Shown: piece after piece, positions 47,694 to 56,742 of the stretch
Position numbering within the stretch: position 1 is the stretch's first letter
Layout: each line of letters opens with the position of its first letter
Assembly: GCA_029262795.1 (NCBI GenBank)
Contig: JAJCYT010000025.1
Location: 23,264-87,263 of the forward strand
Source: Candidatus Fraserbacteria bacterium
GTDB lineage: Bacteria > Bipolaricaulota > Bipolaricaulia > RBG-16-55-9 > JAJCYT01
Direction: 5' to 3'
Length of the DNA: 64,000 nt
Notes under the pieces: model-generated
Database searches by the model: none
Told to the model about the DNA's origin: nothing
Seen by the model: only the letters and a program-made list of their open reading frames with translations
Made by a program: the position numbers and the translations under genes

Positions 47694-48649
47694 CTCGCAA
47701 CTTTCTGACTCAGATTCATTGAAAAGAACCCCGTTCGCCATGATGCATGTTTTGGTGTCCAAGTAAATGTGGCTTTGGCTTTTGCGTTTGAAGCACCACG
47801 CATTTCGGTCATCATGTGCAGACCATAGTCGCCGACGGCTTCGAGAACGGCTTCTGCTGACATGAGTTGTGGTTCTGGTGCACCCAATGCCTGTGCGTAA
47901 ACTGGCAGCCAGTCTTTTTGAGCAGCAGGTTCATCGTCCACGATGTTGTAGATGCCAGAGGGAACATTTGTATCCAGCGCAGCGACGGTGGCAGATGCGG
48001 CATCGTCAATGTGAATAAACGAAAATATTCCAGCGCCACTTCCACCGATGGGAAAATAGCCTGCACGGACTGATTCAGCCATCGAACCATCCACGTCATA
48101 AGCGGAACCGGGGCCGTAAAAATAGCCATAACGCAGTACAATACCTTTAATGCCTGGTGCGTTTAGCACTTGAGTTTCCAGGCTGTGCGAGGCTTCGATG
48201 GTGCGACGGATGGGCCAAGGTGCGTCCAGCCACAAGGGGGCAGTTTCGTCTTTGATCATGCTGCCTTCAGGGGCCAGGATAAAAGAAATGCTTTGTGCCA
48301 CAATGCGTTTAACGCCTGCTTTCCCTGAAGCTTCGACTAAATTGCGTGTGCCTTCAATACGAATCTGATCATTGGCGGCCAAATGATCTTCGATTTGATT
48401 GGGATCAATGGCTTTAGGTAAGGCGGTAAGTTGATGAATCACGGTGTCGGGTTGCGCTTGTTTCATTAATTCAGTAACTCGATCAACATCATAAATATCT
48501 CCACCGACCACATTGACCCCGAGATCCTTTAGCCATTGAGCATTGTCAGGGTTGCGGGTCAGTGCGGTGATGGTGTGACCTTTATTGAGCAGTTGAGGAA
48601 GCAAAGCTCGTCCAATGACGCCGGTGGCGCCTGCAATAAACAACTTCAT
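47678..48649 (-). CDS. NAD(P)-dependent epimerase/SDR family protein
   Basis: MKLFIAGATGVIGRALLPQLLNKGHTITALTR; VLRYGYFYGPG. Confidence 0.9.
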   Translation of the reverse strand: MKLFIAGATGVIGRALLPQLLNKGHTITALTRNPDNAQWLKDLGVNVVGGDIYDVDRVTELMKQAQPDTVIHQLTALPKAIDPNQIEDHLAANDQIRIEGTRNLVEASGKAGVKRIVAQSISFILAPEGSMIKDETAPLWLDAPWPIRRTIEASHSLETQVLNAPGIKGIVLRYGYFYGPGSAYDVDGSMAESVRAGYFPIGGSGAGIFSFIHIDDAASATVAALDTNVPSGIYNIVDDEPAAQKDWLPVYAQALGAPEPQLMSAEAVLEAVGDYGLHMMTEMRGASNAKAKATFTWTPKHASWRTGFFSMNLSQKVASQSAT

Positions 48650-48673
48650 GAGAAGGCTCCTTTTAATAAGAAA

Positions 48674-49189
48674 TTATTTAATTCGTTCTGTAAACCAATT
48701 TGTGCTCTTTTGTAAAGCGCGTTTGGGTAGTTTTTCTCCGACGGTTTCAGCCAGCCAGGCCAACGTTTTTGCATTTAGAAAATTTTTCATTTGCAATTCA
48801 GCTTCGGCCATGACCTGATGGATTTCACATTTTCCCCGCTTGGCATATGCAGGTGTTTCATCGCCGAACAGCACGCAGGATTCGCGTATGTCGTGGCAAA
48901 TGAACACAGGCGTTTTGCCTTCAATGGCCTCAGCCACTTCAAGAAAGGTGATTTCCTCAGGGGTTTTCAACAACCGATAGCCGCCTTTTGGGCCAGGGAT
49001 GGATTGAACAATACCTGCCTGCTCAAGTCGAGTAAATGTCTTGGCCAGATAGCTTTCTGATATCTGTTGGAATTCCGCCAGATCGCGCACTTTTACGGCT
49101 TTCCCATCGGGCAGACCGATCAGATAAATCAGACAGTGCAAACCATATTCCACGCCGATGCCGAAGTAACTAGTCTTTCTTGGTGCCAT
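48674..49189 (-). CDS. Rrf2 family transcriptional regulator
   Basis: FGIGVEYGLHCLIYLIGL...FQQISESYLAKTFTRLEQAGIVQSIPGPKGGYRLLKTPEEITFLEVAEAIEG. Confidence 0.88.
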   Translation of the reverse strand: MAPRKTSYFGIGVEYGLHCLIYLIGLPDGKAVKVRDLAEFQQISESYLAKTFTRLEQAGIVQSIPGPKGGYRLLKTPEEITFLEVAEAIEGKTPVFICHDIRESCVLFGDETPAYAKRGKCEIHQVMAEAELQMKNFLNAKTLAWLAETVGEKLPKRALQKSTNWFTERIK

Positions 49190-49346
49190 AATCTTAGATA
49201 AATTATATCTCCGATAAAGATAGTCGTAGATTAACATATGTCTCTTTGTTTGTCAAGAGGTCATCAAATCCAAGTGCAAATTTTAGCCCGAATTTTCTCT
49301 GATTCATTTGTTTGATGATTTAGCGTGTATGAAATAGAGTTGAAGC

Positions 49347-51014
49347 ATGGCCCACAACTTATATAGGCGTGCAAAAATATTGATGCTTGCCATCCTCTCA
49401 TTCACAATCTCAGCATCGTCATCGGTCATTTCACAGCCGTTTGCTGGTCAATACCTGCCTTTTCATCATCGGGTGGATTACGAGCAGGCGCGCTTTATCC
49501 GTGATGGCTATGCGGGAGTTGCGTTGTTCGATTATGACAAAGATTCAGATCTGGATATTTTTTTGAGTAACGGTCCAGGCTTTTTAAATGGATTTTTGGG
49601 AAATCAGGGAGGCCAGTTTGTTGAGGTGGCTGAACAGGCGGGTGTGAATGCGTCAGCTGGCATGGGGGTGGTGTCGGGAGATATCAACAACGATGGGTTT
49701 GATGATCTTTTTGTCGCTGATGTTGATGGCAATACGCTCTACCGCAATCAGGGAAATGGTCAGTTTGTGGATGTCACGGCTCAGTCTGGTTTAACGGCGG
49801 GTGATCAACGATCTTACAGTGCTGCCCTCTGTGATTTCGATTTGGACGGGTTGCTCGATGTGTACGTTGGGACATCTCGTCAAGGGCCGTTGGACCAATC
49901 ATCCCACAACTTATTGTTTCACAATCAGGGGAATCTTGAGTTTAAAGAAATCGCTATACAGGCAGGCGTTGCCAATCCGGTGACAAGAATGACGGTTGAA
50001 CCAGAGACTGAACTCATCACGCTGAGTTGGGCCGTGACCTGTTTTGATTACGATCTGGATGGCGATTCCGATTTGCTGGTGGCCGTCGATTTTTCTACCG
50101 TGACGTTGTTTCACAATCAATGGCAGGAACGTGGCACTCTCACATTTGCCAATCGAACATTGGATGCAGGTCTTGGCGCTGTTGGCAATTGGATGGGATT
50201 GGCTGTGGCGGATTACAATGCCGATGGCTGGCCCGATGTGTTTGTCACCAACTGGGGAAATTCTGAACTTTATCCCATCAATCCGCTGCAAAATTTTCCA
50301 GTGGACACGCTGGTTCATGCGCTTTATTTAAACAATAAGGATGGCACATTCAGCAATCGCGCGAATCAGGCGGGTCTGTCAGATTGGGAAATTGGGTGGG
50401 GGGCTTCACCGCTTGATTGGGACAACGATGGAGACATGGATTTATTTTTCGCAGGCAATTATGCAGAAGCCCCTGGCGAAGAGTTTTTGATTTTAGACAA
50501 TCCGGGCCGCTTGTTCCTCAACGATGGTCAGGCAAATTTTCAAGAATCTGCCAAAGAGTTTGGCTTGATTAACTTGCACCCAGACGGTGGATTCCAATAC
50601 GCACATGGTGTTGCTGTAGGGGATTTGAATAACGATGGATACACAGACATCGTTATTGCCAACTCTGGCTATCAATCCAATGGCAAGAATGTTTCAGGGA
50701 TTCCCATCTATTTTCAGAACAATGCTGCAAAAGATCACAGCTGGGTCAAGGTCAACTTGATCGGCACGCGAAGCAATTTTAATGGGATTGGTGCCAAAGT
50801 GACGATTCACTCAGGTGAATTGTCCATGATGCGTGAAGTGCGCAGCGGGTCCAGCCATCTGTCTCAAGACAGTCGTACCCTCACATTTGGGGTGGGTGAT
50901 TCGACTGAATTGGATCAGATCGAAATTAAATGGCCTTCAGGTATTATAGATCAGTTGAAAAACATTCCAGCCAACCAAACCCTGACCATCATAGAAGGCG
51001 CATCTGCTCAGTAA
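49347..51014 (+). CDS. Secreted FG-GAP/VCBS repeat protein with ASPIC/UnbV C-terminal domain
   Basis: Repeated DINNDGFDDLFV, DYNADGWPDVFV, DWDNDGDMDLFF; VRSGSSHLSQDSRTLTFGVGDSTELDQIEIKWPSG. Confidence 0.9.
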   Translation: MAHNLYRRAKILMLAILSFTISASSSVISQPFAGQYLPFHHRVDYEQARFIRDGYAGVALFDYDKDSDLDIFLSNGPGFLNGFLGNQGGQFVEVAEQAGVNASAGMGVVSGDINNDGFDDLFVADVDGNTLYRNQGNGQFVDVTAQSGLTAGDQRSYSAALCDFDLDGLLDVYVGTSRQGPLDQSSHNLLFHNQGNLEFKEIAIQAGVANPVTRMTVEPETELITLSWAVTCFDYDLDGDSDLLVAVDFSTVTLFHNQWQERGTLTFANRTLDAGLGAVGNWMGLAVADYNADGWPDVFVTNWGNSELYPINPLQNFPVDTLVHALYLNNKDGTFSNRANQAGLSDWEIGWGASPLDWDNDGDMDLFFAGNYAEAPGEEFLILDNPGRLFLNDGQANFQESAKEFGLINLHPDGGFQYAHGVAVGDLNNDGYTDIVIANSGYQSNGKNVSGIPIYFQNNAAKDHSWVKVNLIGTRSNFNGIGAKVTIHSGELSMMREVRSGSSHLSQDSRTLTFGVGDSTELDQIEIKWPSGIIDQLKNIPANQTLTIIEGASAQ

Positions 51015-51022
51015 GCGTTGGC

Positions 51023-51200
51023 TCAACGCAATATGGCCAATTTCTTCACCTGACTGCGAGTGATTTGACTGGCATCGCCGCGCAAGGTGATAACATAAAG
51101 ATACACACCATTGCTGATATGATGGCCTCGCCGGTCGAGCAGGTTCCATTGCAAACGACCATCCGAAACAAATCCACCCTCAAAGAGCGTTTGGCCAAAT
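51023..51200 (-). pseudogene. C-terminal remnant of a FlgD-like/T9SS-like domain protein
   Basis: Minus-strand frame GQTLFEGGFVSDGRLQWNLLDRRGHHISNGVYLYVITLRGDASQITRSQVKKLAILR*, no start, upstream out of frame. Confidence 0.55.
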
Positions 51201-51410
51201 GGGCAAATACACCAACATTGGATTGTGTGATATCTTTAAATCAAGTGAGGCAAAGATGATCAAAAAATTGAAACATTTGCATTGCTTGCTTGTCAGAACA
51301 ACCATTTGTAGGGATACTATAAAAGTCTCTTCTTGACAGTCGTCAATCGGCTTGAAGAAATTGCTGTTTACGCAATGGTTTTAACCAAATTCCTCACCAA
51401 AGGGGTCGGT

Positions 51411-53075
51411 GTGCGTATCGAAGATTTAATCTTAAAAACTCAACAGCGTGTGCGCATTTTGCGCGCGTTTCGCGGCGCAAGCTGGGGCTTGCTGGCGGGG
51501 CTGTTAACCTCTGCCCTTTATTTGCTGTCCAATGCGGCCGGCTGGGTGCCTGAAGTGCCAACGTGGTGGTGGCTTATCATCAACGCTGGCATTGCTGCCA
51601 TCGGGGCGTTGGTGGGGTATATGATCCCTGTCAATGTCAACCGCATGCTTTATGAAATGGATCAGCAGTTGGACACCGAAGAAGTGATGATTACGTTGCA
51701 TCACCTTAAAGAACATCACCACGATCACGATTTTTTACCTATTTTAGAGCAACAGTTCAATCAATTAAAGGTACAGCCAGAGCGTGTTTACAAGCTCAAT
51801 GTCAATGACGGCAAACGCGGAGGCGGCATTGCTGTGCTTCTGGGATTAACCGTGTTGTTTTGGTGGCTGGAGCCAGGCATTGTGCCGGTGGCTGCGTTCA
51901 GCGGCAGCAGCCTGTCGCCCGAAGAAGTGGCACGTGCTTTGGAAAAACTGGATGAACAGGATGTGCCTGAAGCGTTGCGTAACAAGCTGGAAGAATTTGA
52001 AAACGTGCTGAACGAGATCAGTGGCGAACGGCCTGAAGATTCCAGCCAAATCAAACAGGGTGAAGCAGATGAAGACAATAATCTGATCCAACTGTTCGAT
52101 GGCCTCAATCAGGCGCAAAACGATGCACTCAGCCTGGATGACCTGTCCACATACGGTCTCAGTGAAGAAGAGATGGAAGAGCTTCGAAGGCAACAGCGCG
52201 AACAGCTTGAACAACTGCAACAGCAGATGAAAAATTTTATGGCCGGACTGCCTCAGGAAGGCCAAGAAGGTCAACAGGGCGCTGAAGGGGCTGAAGGCCA
52301 ACAGGTGCCACAGGAATTAAAAGACCTGATCGACCAAATGCCCGACGACAATCCCATCAAAGAAGAGTTGCAAAAAGCCCTCGATGAACAAAACCAGCAA
52401 GGCGGTCAGGAACGCTTGCAGGCGGTACTGGAACAATTAAATGAGGAAATTGACCAGCGCCTGGGTGCAGATCAGGCGTTAGAAGAACTGCGTGATTCCA
52501 TTGACGAATGGGTCCAAAACGAGCTTAATTCAGACGAAGGTCAGGGTGAACCTGAATCATCCGATGAAAACGCCCAGGAATCTGAGGACGGTTCAGAATC
52601 CCAAGAGGGCAATGAAGGTGAAGGCGATCCCTCTGGCCAGGGTCAAGGTCAAACCAGCGGCAATGAACCTGCTGGAGGCAGCGAACCCGGCGAAGGCCAG
52701 GGCGGGCGAGATGCCAATGGATTGGGCGGTGGTGATGAAGCCGGAACCGGTGGCAGTGGAGGCCGCGACCCAAATTCCCTTAAACCGGACTGGGACCCTG
52801 ATTATAAAAACGCCGACATCCCACAAACGATGTTGCCTGCTGCTGCGATTGAACAGTGGTTGAGTCGTGGCATTCCTGTGGAAACCAGTCAGGAGCAAGG
52901 ACAGGCAGCTCAATTCCGTCTTAGTTACGATCAGGTCGAAGCCTTACTCGATGTGCGCGATCTGTCCCCCGAACTGCGCGACATCGTACGCCTGTATTTT
53001 TTGCAAATTATCGGCCAGCTGAACCAAGAGAGTCAGCCGAGCCCAGAGACAACAGACTCACCCGACACGCCATAA
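51411..53075 (+). CDS. DUF4175-like membrane protein with long Glu/Gln/Gly-rich region (first gene of MoxR operon)
   Basis: GTG after AAAGGGG; two N-terminal TM segments; EQLEQLQQQM...; GQGQTSGNEPAGGSEPGEGQGG. Confidence 0.6.
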   Translation: MRIEDLILKTQQRVRILRAFRGASWGLLAGLLTSALYLLSNAAGWVPEVPTWWWLIINAGIAAIGALVGYMIPVNVNRMLYEMDQQLDTEEVMITLHHLKEHHHDHDFLPILEQQFNQLKVQPERVYKLNVNDGKRGGGIAVLLGLTVLFWWLEPGIVPVAAFSGSSLSPEEVARALEKLDEQDVPEALRNKLEEFENVLNEISGERPEDSSQIKQGEADEDNNLIQLFDGLNQAQNDALSLDDLSTYGLSEEEMEELRRQQREQLEQLQQQMKNFMAGLPQEGQEGQQGAEGAEGQQVPQELKDLIDQMPDDNPIKEELQKALDEQNQQGGQERLQAVLEQLNEEIDQRLGADQALEELRDSIDEWVQNELNSDEGQGEPESSDENAQESEDGSESQEGNEGEGDPSGQGQGQTSGNEPAGGSEPGEGQGGRDANGLGGGDEAGTGGSGGRDPNSLKPDWDPDYKNADIPQTMLPAAAIEQWLSRGIPVETSQEQGQAAQFRLSYDQVEALLDVRDLSPELRDIVRLYFLQIIGQLNQESQPSPETTDSPDTP

Positions 53076-53100
53076 CGGCATCAGGAGGAATTTTTACATC

Positions 53101-54087
53101 ATGATCACTGAAGAAAAAATTAGATCAACACAGGGGCAGTTTGTACAACTGCAGCAGGAACTGGGAAAAATTATTGTCGGCCATCACAATGTCATTGAAG
53201 GGACGTTAATGGCCCTGTTGTGCGGCGGCAATGTGTTACTTGAAGGGGTGCCTGGATTGGGCAAAACCCTGATCGTGCGCACGCTCAGCGAAACCCTGGG
53301 CCTGGGCTTTTCACGCATTCAGTTCACGCCAGACCTTATGCCTGCTGACATCGTTGGCACCAACCTGGTGATGGAAGATGAACATGGCAGACGCTTTTTT
53401 GAATTTGCCCCTGGCCCGATTTTCGCCCATCTGATTCTGGCCGATGAAATCAATCGCGCCACGCCTAAAACGCAGGCGGCATTGCTCGAAGCGATGCAGG
53501 AACGCAGCGTAACTGTGGGCAAACAAAGTTACACACTGGAAGAACCCTTTGGCGTGTTGGCCACACAAAACCCAATTGAAATGGAAGGCACATATCCCTT
53601 GCCTGAAGCGCAGGTGGACCGCTTTTTCTTCAAACTTTATCTGGTGCCGCCCAATGGCGAAGAGCTTAAAGAAATCATTCGACGCAACACCGGCATGGGC
53701 GAAAAGCACAAACTCTCCACCAGCGTCACCCGTGAGCAGTTGCTGGAAGCTCGTGACATTGTAGAGTCTTTCCCGATTGCGGAACCTTTGGTGGAATACG
53801 CTGCACGGCTGGTTTTGGCAACGCATCCGGATGAACAATCGTCTCCAGATTTGGTGAAAAAATACGTGGCCTACGGGGCCAGCCCGCGTGCGGGCATCAG
53901 TCTGGTGGCCGGAGCCAAAGCACACGCTTTCCTCAACGGGGCAACCAACGTGCGTACTGAAGATCTCAGGACGGTGTTTCCGATGGCATTGAATCACCGC
54001 GTGCTGTTGAACTTTAAAGCGCAGTCCGAAGGCATCACTGTGGAACAGGTGTTGGAACACGCGCTCAAACAAGTGAAAGACATTTAA
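53101..54087 (+). CDS. MoxR family AAA ATPase
   Basis: LLEGVPGLGKTLIVRTLS; ILADEINRATPKTQAALLEAMQERSVTVG; ATQNPIEMEGTYPLPEAQVDRF. Confidence 0.96.
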   Translation: MITEEKIRSTQGQFVQLQQELGKIIVGHHNVIEGTLMALLCGGNVLLEGVPGLGKTLIVRTLSETLGLGFSRIQFTPDLMPADIVGTNLVMEDEHGRRFFEFAPGPIFAHLILADEINRATPKTQAALLEAMQERSVTVGKQSYTLEEPFGVLATQNPIEMEGTYPLPEAQVDRFFFKLYLVPPNGEELKEIIRRNTGMGEKHKLSTSVTREQLLEARDIVESFPIAEPLVEYAARLVLATHPDEQSSPDLVKKYVAYGASPRAGISLVAGAKAHAFLNGATNVRTEDLRTVFPMALNHRVLLNFKAQSEGITVEQVLEHALKQVKDI

Positions 54088-54088
54088 C

Positions 54089-54955
54089 ATGCTCAATGAA
54101 GGCATGTTACGGCAACTCAATCCCTTGCATTATGTGGTCCGTGAAGCCGCTTTGGGTCGCGTGGGCGGACGCCAGCTATCGCGACGCAAAGGGTTGAGCA
54201 TGGATTTTGCCGAACACCGCAACTATCTGGCGGGTGACGATTATCGTTACATCGACTGGAATTTGTACGGTCGTTTGGATCGCCTGTACGTCAAAGTGTT
54301 TTCCCGCGAGGAAGATTATCCGGTTTATTTGCTGTTTGACCAAAGCAAGTCCATGCGCATTGGCAACAAGATGAAGCGTGCTGCTGAAGTGTCTGCTGCC
54401 TTGGGATACATTGCGTTGAAAGACCAAAATCGTTTGGGCGTCTATCCGTTTTCCAAAGGCATTGATGTGGAAAACGCCTGGTACCCGCGCTCTGGATTTC
54501 GTCAAACGCTTACGTTTTTCGGATATCTGCAAAACCTGGCCCCGCAAGCAGACACGGATTTTAATCATTCACTCACGCAGTTTGCGCACCTGCGCCTCAA
54601 TCGGGGCTTGGTGGTCGTGCTCAGCGACATGTTTAGCGAAGACGGATATGAAGAAGGGCTGATTGCACTGCGAAGCTCTGGCTACACCGTGGTGGTGATG
54701 CAGATGCTGGCGCAACAGGATACCGACCCTGAATTGCTGCAGGAAGTCTGGCTGACTTCGATTGAACAGGGTCCCTCCCGCCGTCGCTTGAACGGACCGG
54801 AATCGGTCGATATCTATTTGCAGGCGGTCAGCGACTACAATGAAAAGCTTCAAGAATTTTGCCACCATCACGAAATTGGCTATATGCGCTTGCCAGTGAC
54901 CATGCCCTTGGAGCAGGTGGTGTTTGAGCAACTGAGAGGACGGCTGTTGACATGA
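54089..54955 (+). CDS. DUF58 domain protein
   Basis: RKGLSMDFAEHRNYLAGDDYRYIDWNLYGRLDRLYVKVFSREEDYPVYLLFDQSKSM. Confidence 0.92.
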   Translation: MLNEGMLRQLNPLHYVVREAALGRVGGRQLSRRKGLSMDFAEHRNYLAGDDYRYIDWNLYGRLDRLYVKVFSREEDYPVYLLFDQSKSMRIGNKMKRAAEVSAALGYIALKDQNRLGVYPFSKGIDVENAWYPRSGFRQTLTFFGYLQNLAPQADTDFNHSLTQFAHLRLNRGLVVVLSDMFSEDGYEEGLIALRSSGYTVVVMQMLAQQDTDPELLQEVWLTSIEQGPSRRRLNGPESVDIYLQAVSDYNEKLQEFCHHHEIGYMRLPVTMPLEQVVFEQLRGRLLT

Positions 54956-56742
54956 GTTTTTTGGCACCGTTGGCCTGGGCTGGCCTGAGCGTTGGCACGC
55001 TGGTGGCAGCCCTTTATTTTTTGAAGAAACGCCCGCAGCCGTTTGAAGTGTCGGCGTTGTTTTTGTGGCCGCAGGCCACGTCCAAGTCCCGCTCCGCATG
55101 GCGTTGGTATAAAGCGCCCGTTGGATTGCTCTTAATACAATTGTTGGTTTTGATTCTGATGGTATCCAGTATGGCGCAACCTGTCGTGTTTACCGAGGCG
55201 ACGAGTGCCGGTCAGTTGGCCATCATCATGGACACCAGTGCCAGCATGCAAACCCGAACATCTGATGGCAATCGACTGGCTATGGCCATTGAGCGCGCCA
55301 AAGTGTTGGTGCGCGATAACCCGAAGGCAGAGTTTACTCTGGTTGAAGCGCGCCACAATGGTGGCGTGGTGGTGCCCTTGACCTCAGATCATAAACTGAT
55401 CACGGATTCTCTGGATCAGTTACAAGCCACTTATCTGGGCGAATCATCACTGGCTTCAGTCTTACAATGGGTTCAAAGTCAAGACAACTGGGACCGATTT
55501 GATCGAGCCGTTTGGTTCAGCGATCATTTGCCGCAAGAGTTGGCCTGGCAGGATTTTCCAATTGAGTTTGATCTTATTAGTGAAGGGATTGGCAACACGG
55601 CCATTACTGCTTTTACGGTGCGTTTACAGCCAGATGTCACCTTGGGCTACGAGGCATTTGTAAAGCTCGAAAATTTTTCTGCCGCGAACCTGTCCACCAC
55701 GTTGTCGTTGCGCTCCTTTGGTCACGTGATTTCTGAAGCGCCGATTGAGGTGGCATCGGGTCAGGATCTTAGTATTACCTTCCCATTGTCTCACAGCGTT
55801 GAAAAACACCTGAGTGTGGGGTTCGATGTGCAGGATGGGTTGACCTTTGACAATGAGCGTCATTTTACATTTGAAGATAAATTCCAGCCTCGCGTTTACT
55901 GGCTCGGTGAGCCGGATGCTTTTTTGCAACAAGCATTTCGAGTGTTGGGCGTCAGCGATATTTTGCCGTGGTCGCCTGAGGTCGTATTGGACTCCAATGA
56001 TCTATTGGTGGTGCATCAGGCCACTTACGATGCCCCCTTGGCAGGCAATGTATTGCTGCTGGATGCCAGTTGGCGCGGCTTTTTAGAGGCAGACAGCCTT
56101 TACGAGGTGCAGCAGGTGCGCGCACTGGACTTAAACCATCCCGTGCTTCAGGGCATCACGCCAGACAATATTGCAGTGTTACAGGCCAGCACAGGCAAAC
56201 TGCCTGAAAATTTGTATTCACTTCTAGAAGCCGACAATGTGTTCGGCGATCAGGTGCCGTTGCTGGGCGTGTACCAATCAGAAGACGCTCGCGTGGCGTG
56301 GCTTGGTTTTTCACTCAACGCGACCAACCTCCGGCTGACAGTGGACTTTCCTATTTTGGTTGCAAGATTGCTGCGCTGGTTGGTGCCGGTGCCTTTGGAA
56401 GCCAATGTGGTGAATACTGGCACAACCCTTCATTTGGAACAGGAAGGGATGACAGTCACACTGCCCAATCAGCGATCCATCAGCGTGCCGCGCACAGCCT
56501 TTTTAGGCACGACTGAGCCTGGCTTTTATTTATTGCCCGAAACAGATACGGCATGGGCCGTTAACGTTCCTGCAACAGAATCCCGATTGCAACCCATCAA
56601 TACCGTGACCAGCTCTGATGTGGCGGGCAATATTCAGGTCGAGGTAAATGAAGTGGCCAGTCCGCTCTGGATTTATTTTGCCGCCTTTGGTCTGCTTGCG
56701 CTTGGGGTGGAGTGGGTCAGTTACGAACGAGGGTGGTTATAA
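54952..56742 (+). CDS. BatA-N/VWA domain membrane protein
   Basis: MSFLAPLAWAGLSVGTLVAALYFLKKRPQ; IIMDTSASMQTR; ATGA overlap with upstream gene. Confidence 0.85.
   Translation: MSFLAPLAWAGLSVGTLVAALYFLKKRPQPFEVSALFLWPQATSKSRSAWRWYKAPVGLLLIQLLVLILMVSSMAQPVVFTEATSAGQLAIIMDTSASMQTRTSDGNRLAMAIERAKVLVRDNPKAEFTLVEARHNGGVVVPLTSDHKLITDSLDQLQATYLGESSLASVLQWVQSQDNWDRFDRAVWFSDHLPQELAWQDFPIEFDLISEGIGNTAITAFTVRLQPDVTLGYEAFVKLENFSAANLSTTLSLRSFGHVISEAPIEVASGQDLSITFPLSHSVEKHLSVGFDVQDGLTFDNERHFTFEDKFQPRVYWLGEPDAFLQQAFRVLGVSDILPWSPEVVLDSNDLLVVHQATYDAPLAGNVLLLDASWRGFLEADSLYEVQQVRALDLNHPVLQGITPDNIAVLQASTGKLPENLYSLLEADNVFGDQVPLLGVYQSEDARVAWLGFSLNATNLRLTVDFPILVARLLRWLVPVPLEANVVNTGTTLHLEQEGMTVTLPNQRSISVPRTAFLGTTEPGFYLLPETDTAWAVNVPATESRLQPINTVTSSDVAGNIQVEVNEVASPLWIYFAAFGLLALGVEWVSYERGWL

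Noticed and set aside
53311-54120. 269-aa minus-strand ORF opposite moxR
   Set aside because: Antisense shadow of a well-conserved MoxR coding frame.
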